From positions 1-64,000 of the forward strand of contig NZ_WAEM01000005.1 in NCBI RefSeq assembly GCF_008806775.1: a stretch of DNA of 64,000 nucleotides. The letters are read 5' to 3'. This document shows positions 17,427-25,834 of the stretch, piece after piece. The stretch comes from Flavobacterium luteum (GTDB lineage: Bacteria; Bacteroidota; Bacteroidia; Flavobacteriales; Flavobacteriaceae). Below the pieces are notes generated by a model. It was not told where the DNA came from. It did not search any database and saw only the letters and a list, made by a program, of their open reading frames with translations. How positions within the stretch are numbered: the stretch's first letter is position 1; every line of letters begins with the position of its first letter. The position numbers were made by a program, and so were the translations under genes.

Positions 17427-18965
17427 ATGAAATTCACACCTATTTTTTTAAGCTTCTTAGCACTATCTTTTAGTTTAAATGGTATAAGTCAAAATAAAAA
17501 TTCAAATGTAAAACCCAATATTGTTTTTATTTATTTGGATGATTTAGGCTACGGAGATTTAAGCTGTTATGGTACAACCTCTATAAAAACGCCAAATATT
17601 GACGCCTTAGCCAATGGAGGAGTGCGATTTACAAACGGTTATGCTACTTCAGCAACTTGTACCCCAAGCCGTTACGGTCTTCTTACAGGTGTTTATCCAT
17701 GGCGAAATAAAGACGCCAAAATTCTTCCGGGTTCCGCGCCTTTATTGATTGGCAAAGATCAGCAGACAATTCCAAAAATGTTAAAAGAAAAGGGATACCA
17801 AACCGCTGTTGTGGGCAAGTGGCATTTGGGTTTAGGCACTGGAATTGTGGATTGGAATAAACAATTAGATGCAGGTCCAAATGATGTTGGTTTCGATTAT
17901 TCTTATATTATGGCGGCTACTCAAGATAGAGTACCAACCATTTACATTGATAATGGAAAAGTAGTTAATTTGGATAGTAAGGATCCAATATCCGTAAATT
18001 ATGATAAAAATTTCCCAGGACAACCCACAGGGAAGGAAAATCCAGAATTACTCACGATGAAATGGCACCATGGTCACAACGGTTCTATCGTAAACGGGAT
18101 TCCACGTATTGGTTTTGTATCAGGTGGTGCTAGTGCAAATTGGAGCGATGTCGATTTAGCAGATCATTTCTTGGCGAAAGCACAAACCTATGTAAAAATC
18201 CACAAAGCAGAACCATTTTTCCTCTATTATGCTTTAAATCAACCTCATGTACCTCGTACTCCCAATCCAAGATTTGTAGGTAGATCGGGAATGGGACCTC
18301 GTGGAGATGCTATTTTAGAAGCGGATTATTGCGTAGGTGAAATAGTAAAAACGTTAAAAGACGAAGGAGTTTTAGACAACACCTTGATTATGTTTTCTAG
18401 TGATAACGGACCAGTTTTGAACGATGGTTATTACGATGACGCATTAGAAAAACTAGGCAATCATAAACCCAACGGTCCATTAAGAGGCGGCAAATACAGT
18501 TTGTTAGAAGCTGGCACTCGAGTTCCATTTTTTACATATTGGAAAGGTACTATTACACCCCAAGTTTCTGATGCATTGGTTTGCCAAGTCGATTTAATGG
18601 AATCTATTGCCAAGTTGGTTGTAATGGATGTAAAAAAAACAGACAGTCAAGATTTACTAAATGTATTTTTGGGTAAAAGCAATAAAGGAAGAAAAAATCT
18701 CATTATTGAAGCCAATACTAAAACTGCGTTCCGCCAAGGTGATTGGTTGATGATTCCACCTTATCCAGGTGATCCAATTTTAGCGGAAGTCAATATCGAA
18801 GTAGGCAACTCCAAAGATTTTCAATTGTATAATTTAAAAAAAGACATTGGTCAAAAACAGAATCTTGCTAAATCGCAACAAAAACTTTTAAGCGCAATGG
18901 TGAAAGATTTCGAAAAAATCAGAGGTAATGATTATAAAAATGTAGAAAAAATAGAGTTGAAATAA
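17427..18965 (+). CDS. S1-type sulfatase 5 (arylsulfatase A-like)
   Basis: A 512-residue secreted sulfatase. Signal peptide ends SLNGISQ. Motifs: IVFIYLDDLGYGDLSCYG (metal), TCTPSRYGLLTGVYPWR with Cys78 as the formylglycine precursor, VGKWHLGLG and NQPHVPRTPN. MFSSDNGPVLNDGYYDDA supplies the second metal site, and GPLRGGKYSLLEAGTRVPF is the usual family block. The CTPSRYGLLTG form, with GKWHLG, resembles the arylsulfatase A/GALNS-like branch and sets it apart from the other four here. It starts 12 bp after sulfatase 4, and the mutarotase gene begins 2 bp after it, so the operon continues. Confidence 0.9.
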   Translation: MKFTPIFLSFLALSFSLNGISQNKNSNVKPNIVFIYLDDLGYGDLSCYGTTSIKTPNIDALANGGVRFTNGYATSATCTPSRYGLLTGVYPWRNKDAKILPGSAPLLIGKDQQTIPKMLKEKGYQTAVVGKWHLGLGTGIVDWNKQLDAGPNDVGFDYSYIMAATQDRVPTIYIDNGKVVNLDSKDPISVNYDKNFPGQPTGKENPELLTMKWHHGHNGSIVNGIPRIGFVSGGASANWSDVDLADHFLAKAQTYVKIHKAEPFFLYYALNQPHVPRTPNPRFVGRSGMGPRGDAILEADYCVGEIVKTLKDEGVLDNTLIMFSSDNGPVLNDGYYDDALEKLGNHKPNGPLRGGKYSLLEAGTRVPFFTYWKGTITPQVSDALVCQVDLMESIAKLVVMDVKKTDSQDLLNVFLGKSNKGRKNLIIEANTKTAFRQGDWLMIPPYPGDPILAEVNIEVGNSKDFQLYNLKKDIGQKQNLAKSQQKLLSAMVKDFEKIRGNDYKNVEKIELK

Positions 18966-18967
18966 CC

Positions 18968-20116
18968 ATGAAAAAACAAGTCCTTTTAGCCTTGCTATTT
19001 TTAGTTTTCATTTCTTTTAAAGCTACTAGTCAGAGTTATTTGCAAAATGGGGGTTGTGCTCAATTAAACCCAATAGATTTCAATACGTTAATAAATGGAA
19101 AGAAAACAGGGTTGTTTTTTCTTAAAAAAGGAAATCTAACGGCTGCCATAACTAATTATGGTGGCCGTATTGTTAGTATATGCGCGCCTGATAAAAACGG
19201 TCAAAAAGCCGACGTAGTGCTTGGCTTTAAGAGTATTGAAGATTACCTAAAAGCAACTGGAGTGTACCACGGAGCCATTATAGGAAGGGTGATAGGAAGA
19301 ATTTCTAAAGGAATCTTTGAAATGGATGGAAAAACATATTCACTTCCTATAAATAATGGGGCTAATCACCAACACGGAGGACTAATGGGATTTCATAATC
19401 AAGTCTGGGATGTAAAATCAGTTACACAAAGTTCAATAGTTTTGTCTTATAATTCTGTTGATGGAGAAATGGGTTATCCCGGCAATTTAAAAGTGGAAGC
19501 CACTTATACCTTAACTTCAAATAATGATTTGACTTTGAAGTTAAGTGCTACTACAGATAAAGCAACTCCTGTAAACTTGACCAATCATGCTTTTTTCAAC
19601 CTTGCAGGAGAAGGGAAGGGAACTATTTTAGACCACATTGTAACGATTCCGTCTAATTCTTTTTGCGCTGTAAATCCCGATAAAATTAAAACAGGTGAAA
19701 TACTAAATGTTGAAGGAACTCCTTTTGATTTTAGAAAATCAAAACCTATAGGAAAAGATATCATTTTAGAAAATTCAAATGAACAGTTGAAAATAGCTGG
19801 CGGATATGATCAAAGTTATGTCTTAAAGAAAAAACACAGTGCTAAAATTGTTTTAGCGGCAACGGTTGTAGATCCCAAAAGCGGACGAAAATTAGAAGTT
19901 TTTACCAATAATCTAGGAGTGCATTTTTTTAGTGCCAATTTTTTTAAAGGTACCGATATCGGAAAAATGGGAAAACCATTTAATTTTAGAGAATCGTTTG
20001 CAGTAGAAACCCAAGATTATAATTCACCAAATCAAAAATCTTTTCCAACACTTATTCTCAACCCTGGCGAAAAATATGAAAGCTATACTGTTTACCATTT
20101 TTCTAATACTAAGTAG
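18968..20116 (+). CDS. galM: Aldose 1-epimerase (galactose mutarotase)
   Basis: A 382-residue enzyme interconverting alpha and beta anomers of aldoses such as galactose. Family features are clear: LTAAITNYGGRIVSI and DVVLGFKSIEDYL near the start, NNGANHQHGG, VNLTNHAFFNLAG with the catalytic His, and AGGYDQSYVL. SFAVETQDYNSPNQ near the C-terminus carries the catalytic Glu. An N-terminal signal peptide (ISFKATSQ) implies export, as is common for mutarotases encoded in Bacteroidota PULs. The 2-bp gap after sulfatase 5 shows tight coupling to the operon. Its presence supports galactose, or a related aldose, as a released sugar, though members of the family accept several aldoses. Confidence 0.9.
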   Translation: MKKQVLLALLFLVFISFKATSQSYLQNGGCAQLNPIDFNTLINGKKTGLFFLKKGNLTAAITNYGGRIVSICAPDKNGQKADVVLGFKSIEDYLKATGVYHGAIIGRVIGRISKGIFEMDGKTYSLPINNGANHQHGGLMGFHNQVWDVKSVTQSSIVLSYNSVDGEMGYPGNLKVEATYTLTSNNDLTLKLSATTDKATPVNLTNHAFFNLAGEGKGTILDHIVTIPSNSFCAVNPDKIKTGEILNVEGTPFDFRKSKPIGKDIILENSNEQLKIAGGYDQSYVLKKKHSAKIVLAATVVDPKSGRKLEVFTNNLGVHFFSANFFKGTDIGKMGKPFNFRESFAVETQDYNSPNQKSFPTLILNPGEKYESYTVYHFSNTK

Positions 20117-20310
20117 GTCTTTTTTGTTGAATAATGACCTGTTTTGTAGTTAAAAATTAAAAAAAATCACAGAAAATGATAAAAATTTAAATGTAGAATA
20201 ACGATTTGATTACTATTTTTTTATCTAATTAATGATGACTTGAATTAAGTATTAAATCATAATTTAAATAAGTATTCCGATAGGAAAAATATAAATTTTA
20301 AAAGTATAAA

Positions 20311-22782
20311 ATGTCAATAAAAACACTTTGTTTTTTTTATTTTATTTTAATAGTTATAAATACAATAGCTGCTCAAAATGGCTCTATAAAAGGATTAGTT
20401 CAAGACAATCAAACCTTAGAACCTATAGAATATGCTAGTATTGCAATAATCAATCCGATTACACAATTGGTTGTTAATGGAGATTTGTCAAACAAAACTG
20501 GTAGTTTTTTAATCAAAAATATTAAACCAGGCAACTACAAAATTAAAGTCTATTTTGTAGGTTATGAAGAACTACTTTTAAACAACATTATAGTTGTGAA
20601 TAATCAAAATGTTCAGTTAGGATTAATTAAATTAAAAATTGCAAGTCAAGCACTAGATGAAGTAGTGGTGAAAGGTAAAAAAATGAACTCTTCTAATAAA
20701 ATAGATAAGCAACAATACAAAGCTAGCCAGTTTGAAACTGCCAAAGGTGGTTCCGCCATCGATGTAATTAAAAACCTACCTTCGGTCACTGTAAATGGGC
20801 AGGGCGATATTAGTCTCAGGGGTTCCAACGGATTTATGGTTTTGGTCAATGGCAAACCCGTTTTGACAGATGCAGCAACCATTTTGAGTCAATTACCCGC
20901 CAATACCATTCAAAATATAGAATTGATCACTGCACCTTCTGCAAAATATGATCCTGATGGCAAAGGCGGCATCATAAATATTGTCACTACCAAAGGCAGC
21001 ACGGATGGTTTTGCACTTTCTGCCAATGCAATGGGAGGATTAGCAAGCACCGACGATTATAATAATTTGGAAAAACCAAAACGTTTTGGTGCCGATATCA
21101 CAGCCAATTATAAAAAAGACAAAATAGACCTTTCTGTTACGGCCAACTATCAAAGGAATGACAATAACGGTTATCGAGAAGGCGATGCTTACACCAGGGA
21201 TTTCGATGCAAATACCATCACCCGATTTCCATCTAATGGTGAAAGAAGTTTTGATAAGTACAATTATTCCGCTAAAACTGCCTTGCTTTATACAGCCAAT
21301 AAAAACAATTCGTTCAATTTTGGTTTTTATCTCGGCAAGAAATTCCAAGCCCGAAGAGCCGATTTGGTTTACAACAACAGCACTTCCGACTTGACAACGG
21401 ATGCCGTTTTAAGTACGTTTCCTTATTTCAATTCAAATGTGCAAACTAAGGAAGGAAAATTTACCTTGGTCAATTTTGATTATACCCACACCTTTTCCAA
21501 TGCATCTACTTTGACCGCTTCGACACTCTATGAACACGCGAATTTACATGGAAATACCATCAATTTGAATATGGATTATCCAGCCAAGGAGACTGTTTTT
21601 CAAGAAGTAAACAATCCTTACACCAATCCGATTTCTGGTTTTCGCTTTAAATTAGATTACGCCATTGCTATTGGAGAAGGAAAATTAGAAAGTGGCTACC
21701 AATATCGAAATGACAAACAAGACGGAACTTTTGGTTATACCTTCAATCCAGAACCTGTTCTTCCAGTTGACAATTCCCAGTTTAGAGGAACAGCCAAAAC
21801 CCAAAATCACATCAATGCTGTTTATTCCCAATATTCGGGAAAATCAGAAAAACTTAACTATATTGCTGGTTTGCGCTATGAATATGCCCAAAGGGAAGTG
21901 ATTTTATCTACCGATATAAATCCTTATCTTTTGAATTTCAGCAATCTTTTTCCGTCGGCTAATTTGTTGTACACTTTCAATGATGCCTGGAATGCAAAAG
22001 TGGGTTACAGCAAAAGAGTACAGCGCAACAATAATTCCGAATTGAATCCGATACCCGAAAGAGAACACTCCGAAACCTTAGAGCAAGGAGATCCTGATTT
22101 GTTGCCACAATTCGTCGATTTGGCTGAACTGGGAATAAATCATGCGTTCAAAAAAGGAACATTTTTTACCACATTGTATTATCAAAATATCAAAAACCCA
22201 ATACAAAGAGTCAACAGTGTTTACAACGACACTATTTTGAATAGGGTGTACACCAATGCTGAAAGAGCGAGACTTTTTGGCTTGGAATTGGGAACGAATC
22301 TAAAGCCCAAAAAATGGATGTCTCTGTACTTTGGAGCCAACATTTACAATTACAAGATCAATGGTGACTTGGATATATTGGGAGAAACATCAACCGTCAA
22401 TAATTCGGATTGGGTGTATTCCCTGAATGCCAACGGTACTTTCAATTTAGACAAAAATTGGAGCCTGACAGCCAATGTGAATTATACTTCGGCAAAACCA
22501 ACAGCACAAGGAGAAGATTCACAATTTTTATCACCTAATATGTCTGTAAAGCGAACCATAATGAATGGTAAAGCGAGTTTAGGATTGCAATGGCAAAATG
22601 TAAAATTTGGCGATATGATAACAAATCAACAAAGAATCACAACATTTGGAAATGATTTTTACACTACAACAAATTACATTTATGAGACCAATGTTTTGTT
22701 GATTAATTTTAGTTACAACTTTAATAAACTGTCTAGTAAAAATAAACTACCAACAAGTGAATTCGGAGAAAAAGAATTTTAG
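20311..22782 (+). CDS. TonB-dependent outer-membrane beta-barrel receptor (non-SusC type)
   Basis: An 823-residue outer-membrane protein. Signal peptide (ending NTIAAQ), then a CarboxypepD_reg-like domain (about 23-105: GSIKGLVQDNQ, GNYKIKVYFVGYEEL). A plug follows (about 115-230: GGSAIDVIKNLPSVTVNG, DPDGKGGIINIVT), then a long barrel ending in FSYNFNK. The length (SusC proteins are usually ~1000 residues) and the LPSVTVNGQGDISLRG-type plug place it with the shorter outer-membrane receptor family rather than with SusC. No SusD partner follows. Likely role: energized uptake of oligosaccharides or another ligand across the outer membrane, powered by TonB (a TonB gene is at 53.4 kb). The gene starts 194 bp after the mutarotase, so it may have its own promoter. 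Bases from about 20740 to 22500 look richer in C than the ends. Confidence 0.82.
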   Translation: MSIKTLCFFYFILIVINTIAAQNGSIKGLVQDNQTLEPIEYASIAIINPITQLVVNGDLSNKTGSFLIKNIKPGNYKIKVYFVGYEELLLNNIIVVNNQNVQLGLIKLKIASQALDEVVVKGKKMNSSNKIDKQQYKASQFETAKGGSAIDVIKNLPSVTVNGQGDISLRGSNGFMVLVNGKPVLTDAATILSQLPANTIQNIELITAPSAKYDPDGKGGIINIVTTKGSTDGFALSANAMGGLASTDDYNNLEKPKRFGADITANYKKDKIDLSVTANYQRNDNNGYREGDAYTRDFDANTITRFPSNGERSFDKYNYSAKTALLYTANKNNSFNFGFYLGKKFQARRADLVYNNSTSDLTTDAVLSTFPYFNSNVQTKEGKFTLVNFDYTHTFSNASTLTASTLYEHANLHGNTINLNMDYPAKETVFQEVNNPYTNPISGFRFKLDYAIAIGEGKLESGYQYRNDKQDGTFGYTFNPEPVLPVDNSQFRGTAKTQNHINAVYSQYSGKSEKLNYIAGLRYEYAQREVILSTDINPYLLNFSNLFPSANLLYTFNDAWNAKVGYSKRVQRNNNSELNPIPEREHSETLEQGDPDLLPQFVDLAELGINHAFKKGTFFTTLYYQNIKNPIQRVNSVYNDTILNRVYTNAERARLFGLELGTNLKPKKWMSLYFGANIYNYKINGDLDILGETSTVNNSDWVYSLNANGTFNLDKNWSLTANVNYTSAKPTAQGEDSQFLSPNMSVKRTIMNGKASLGLQWQNVKFGDMITNQQRITTFGNDFYTTTNYIYETNVLLINFSYNFNKLSSKNKLPTSEFGEKEF

Positions 22783-23070
22783 GTTATTTGATTTTAAAAA
22801 AAGTTTTATTTTAAAGAAAAAAGGAGTTTTCAACCAATTTAATTAATACGATATGAATAATAGATATAAATTTCGATTATTATTTTTTAAGAATTCTTTA
22901 AAATACTTTTAATGATGACATTTCAAACGCTGAAAGCAAAAGAAAAGTGGCATTTCGTTATTTGTTTTTATCAATTATAAGCATCGAAACCGTTTTTGAA
23001 ACTTAAGTTTTTTTTAATTTGAATTTACCAACTATACTATTTTAACATACCACCATTAATATATCTACAA

Positions 23071-25422
23071 ATGAGAATTACCCTTATAATGATTTGCAGT
23101 GCATTGTTTTTTCAAGCCAATTCTCAAACTATTAATAATAAAAAATTAATAGAGAATTGCTTAGAGAATTATTTTCAGTACGATAGAGAAAATATACACG
23201 TTCAATTCAATAAAAATAGGTATGTGAACAGTGAAGATATTGGTTTTAAAGGATATATTACCAGTAAAAACAATATGATATTAGCTGAAAACACCACTAA
23301 TGTGCAATTGATAGTTTATGATGCCCAAAGGAAAATCATTCAAAAAAAATTACTTTTTGCAAGTAAAGGCACCTTTGCTGGAGGAATTCATCTGGAGGAC
23401 AAATTCAAAGCGGGTAAATACTATTTTCATTTTTTCACCAATTGGATGCACAATTTTATAGAAGATGATTCTTTCGTGCAAACCATCGAAATTATTGATA
23501 AAAAAGAAACGTATAATTTTGATTCAGAAGAACCCAATTGGAAAACAGCCGAAATTAAATTATTTCCTGAAGGAGGGTCTATAATAAGTGACATTATCAA
23601 TGCTGTTGGAGTCAAGATTACTGATTGTAATCGAAGAGGAATCCAAATAAATGATGGTATTATAGTGGATTCTAAATCAAATGAAATTTCACATTTTCAC
23701 ACTAACCAATCAGGAAATGGTGTTTTTTATATAAATCCAGATCTAAATGAAACTTATACTCTAAAGGTAATTTCTGAAAAATTAACTATCTCAAAACCAT
23801 TACCCAGTATTCAAGAAACGGGTATTGTAGTTAGTTACAAAAATAATTTAAGTGGGGAAAATCTATTAGTTAATGTCAAAACGAATGACAAAGGTGTGGC
23901 ATTATACCAAAATAAAACGTATAACCTCTTGGTGCAACAAAATAAAAATGCAATTCTAAAAGAAATCACGTTTAATAATAAACAAACGGATCAAATAGTT
24001 TATTTCGATAAAAAATACCTTTCAAATGGTGTCAATAGTATTCGAATAATAGATGAAAATCTAAATGAAATCACCGAACGGTTAATTTATAATTATGGCA
24101 GCATAAATCCTGTTACTGCTCTCGAAGCGAAAGCTGTTGCTAATGATAGCATAATATTGTCTGGGAAAATAGACCTGAATCAAGCAAATCTAAGTGTTAG
24201 CGTACTTCCTGCAGATAATAAGTGTGCTGAGCAAAAAAGATCTATTATGGGCACTTTTTATCTCAATGCCTACTTAGAGATCCCTGAAATTAATAACTAT
24301 TCATACTATGATCCTGAAAACAAAAACAGAAAAGAAGAGATGGAGTTACTAATGTTGAATCAAAATAGAAGTAAATACCTTTGGAATAACATTAAATTGT
24401 ATCCTCCAAAAATGAGTTATACTTTTGATAAAGGAGTAACTATTAGTGGTAAAGTGGAGAAAGTAATAAAACCAAATTCAAAATTTAAGGTCTCCCTTTT
24501 TTCTCCAAAAGACAACGTTTTTGAAGAAACAACTATTGATGAAAAAAGTAATTTTAAGTTCGAAAACTTTTATGCCAAGGATTCTACCGTTTTCATTTTG
24601 CAAATGATGGACGAAAAAAACCTATCCATAACTACTAAAATGACAACAAGAGTTTTTTCCAATACATCACCACGATATTTAGTTTTACCATTTGAAAAAT
24701 TCATTTGTCCTCCCATAAATAAAACAAACGATAATTTTACTTTTAGTGCCCCAAAACTTGAAGAATCTGTTATTAAATTAAATGAAATTACAATTCAAAA
24801 CAATTTCAAGAAATTGACTCTAGTAAGTAAAGCCGATATGAGTATGAATGCTCAAGGATTTAAAATTCAAGAAGGACAACACGGAAGCGTTCTAGATTTC
24901 ATAGGTAGAAATGGTTACAGAACTGGTATTGATGTAGAAAATAACGAAGCCTATATTCGAAGTTCTTATTCAAGTAATTCAGATAATGCTCCCGCTGTTT
25001 ATATAGATGATATTCAACAAACGGATTTTAATTTTTTATTTGATCTCGAAATCAGTGATGTAGATGAAATCTATATAGACAAATCTGGACTTTCAGATAC
25101 TTCTAGTAGGAGTAATGGCACAATTAAGATTTTTCTAAAGAAAGGAGTTAAAAACAAATATTTCAAGACGAAATACACTTCAATGATTGTAACAAATGGC
25201 TTTTCGCCAAACATTGAATATAAGAGCTCTTATTTCGAAACCCAAAAAGAGTTTTATTATTTTGGGACTTTAAATTGGACTCCAACTATTACAATAAAAG
25301 ACACCCCTTATTTTGTAGTTAAGTTTCCAAGAGGAAATCAAAATGAAATAAAAGTTCAAATTGAAGGTTTTACTTCCGATGGACAACTAATATCTGAGAT
25401 AAAAAAAATACCGGTATTATAA
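23071..25422 (+). CDS. Exported macroglobulin-like/plug-domain protein, function unknown
   Basis: A 783-residue exported protein (signal peptide ALFFQANSQ). Residues about 25-150 resemble an MG2-type macroglobulin domain (VQFNKNRYVNSEDIGFKGYI, FKAGKYYFHFFTNWM). A segment after residue ~165 (IKLFPEGGSIISDIINAVG) is common in Bacteroidota proteins of this group. Near the C-terminus, AVYIDDIQQTDFNFLFDLEIS and SDVDEIYIDKSG resemble a TonB-receptor plug domain without a barrel. Related proteins are usually annotated only as TonB-dependent receptor plug or carboxypeptidase-regulatory-like. It lies between the TonB receptor (289-bp gap) and the HTCS. A surface or periplasmic accessory role to the receptor is inference. 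Confidence 0.6.
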   Translation: MRITLIMICSALFFQANSQTINNKKLIENCLENYFQYDRENIHVQFNKNRYVNSEDIGFKGYITSKNNMILAENTTNVQLIVYDAQRKIIQKKLLFASKGTFAGGIHLEDKFKAGKYYFHFFTNWMHNFIEDDSFVQTIEIIDKKETYNFDSEEPNWKTAEIKLFPEGGSIISDIINAVGVKITDCNRRGIQINDGIIVDSKSNEISHFHTNQSGNGVFYINPDLNETYTLKVISEKLTISKPLPSIQETGIVVSYKNNLSGENLLVNVKTNDKGVALYQNKTYNLLVQQNKNAILKEITFNNKQTDQIVYFDKKYLSNGVNSIRIIDENLNEITERLIYNYGSINPVTALEAKAVANDSIILSGKIDLNQANLSVSVLPADNKCAEQKRSIMGTFYLNAYLEIPEINNYSYYDPENKNRKEEMELLMLNQNRSKYLWNNIKLYPPKMSYTFDKGVTISGKVEKVIKPNSKFKVSLFSPKDNVFEETTIDEKSNFKFENFYAKDSTVFILQMMDEKNLSITTKMTTRVFSNTSPRYLVLPFEKFICPPINKTNDNFTFSAPKLEESVIKLNEITIQNNFKKLTLVSKADMSMNAQGFKIQEGQHGSVLDFIGRNGYRTGIDVENNEAYIRSSYSSNSDNAPAVYIDDIQQTDFNFLFDLEISDVDEIYIDKSGLSDTSSRSNGTIKIFLKKGVKNKYFKTKYTSMIVTNGFSPNIEYKSSYFETQKEFYYFGTLNWTPTITIKDTPYFVVKFPRGNQNEIKVQIEGFTSDGQLISEIKKIPVL

Positions 25423-25467
25423 ACAAGGAAACAAGTGATATTTAAATTGGTTATTTTTTAAATAATA

Positions 25468-25662
25468 ATGAGTGGAGGTACTTTTCCTGACTATCACTGG
25501 ACAATAAAAAATGTTGAAAAAATAAATAATTATTTCGTAATAAAAGAATTAGAAGTTGCTTTCAAAAAGTTTGTTGACCGATACAATAATTAGCAATATC
25601 ATGAATCATTAGAGAACTTAGCTCTCGGAGATGTTTATTTTGGAAGTGGGGGAATGATATAA
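25468..25662 (+). pseudogene. Remnant of an IS transposase (integrase-core C-terminus)
   Basis: The frame from 25468 reads ...VAFKKFVDRYNN, a stop codon, then QYHESLENLALGDVYFG before a final stop at 25662. The YNN-x-RYHESL-x-x-x-x-x-DVYFG pattern is the characteristic C-terminal end of DDE integrase-core transposases (IS3/IS481-like). The internal TAG and the missing N-terminal part make it a dead fragment. It shows that a mobile element once inserted between the plug-domain gene and the HTCS gene. Confidence 0.65.
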
Positions 25663-25749
25663 AAAAAGACAAAAAATAAAGAAAATTGCTATAACAATAG
25701 CCCAAATTAGTGCAAACAAATAAAATTATCAACAAACAGAAAAAATATT

Positions 25750-25757
25750 TATCTTTG
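25750..25757 (+). promoter_or_regulatory. Possible Bacteroidota -7 box (TATCTTTG)
   Basis: TATCTTTG fits the TAnnTTTG consensus exactly and lies 77 bp before the HTCS start codon. No good -33 box is seen at the usual spacing, so support is limited to the -7 match and its position. Confidence 0.4.
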
Positions 25758-25834
25758 AAATATTAAATTAATAAGCTCTCCGAAAAAGGAAAATTTAGTT
25801 TGAAAACATACAACATTACCAATAAAAACAATAA

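Noticed and set aside
20311..22782. SusC assignment for the TonB receptor
   Set aside because: It is too short (823 residues), has no SusD next to it and its plug is of the non-SusC type.
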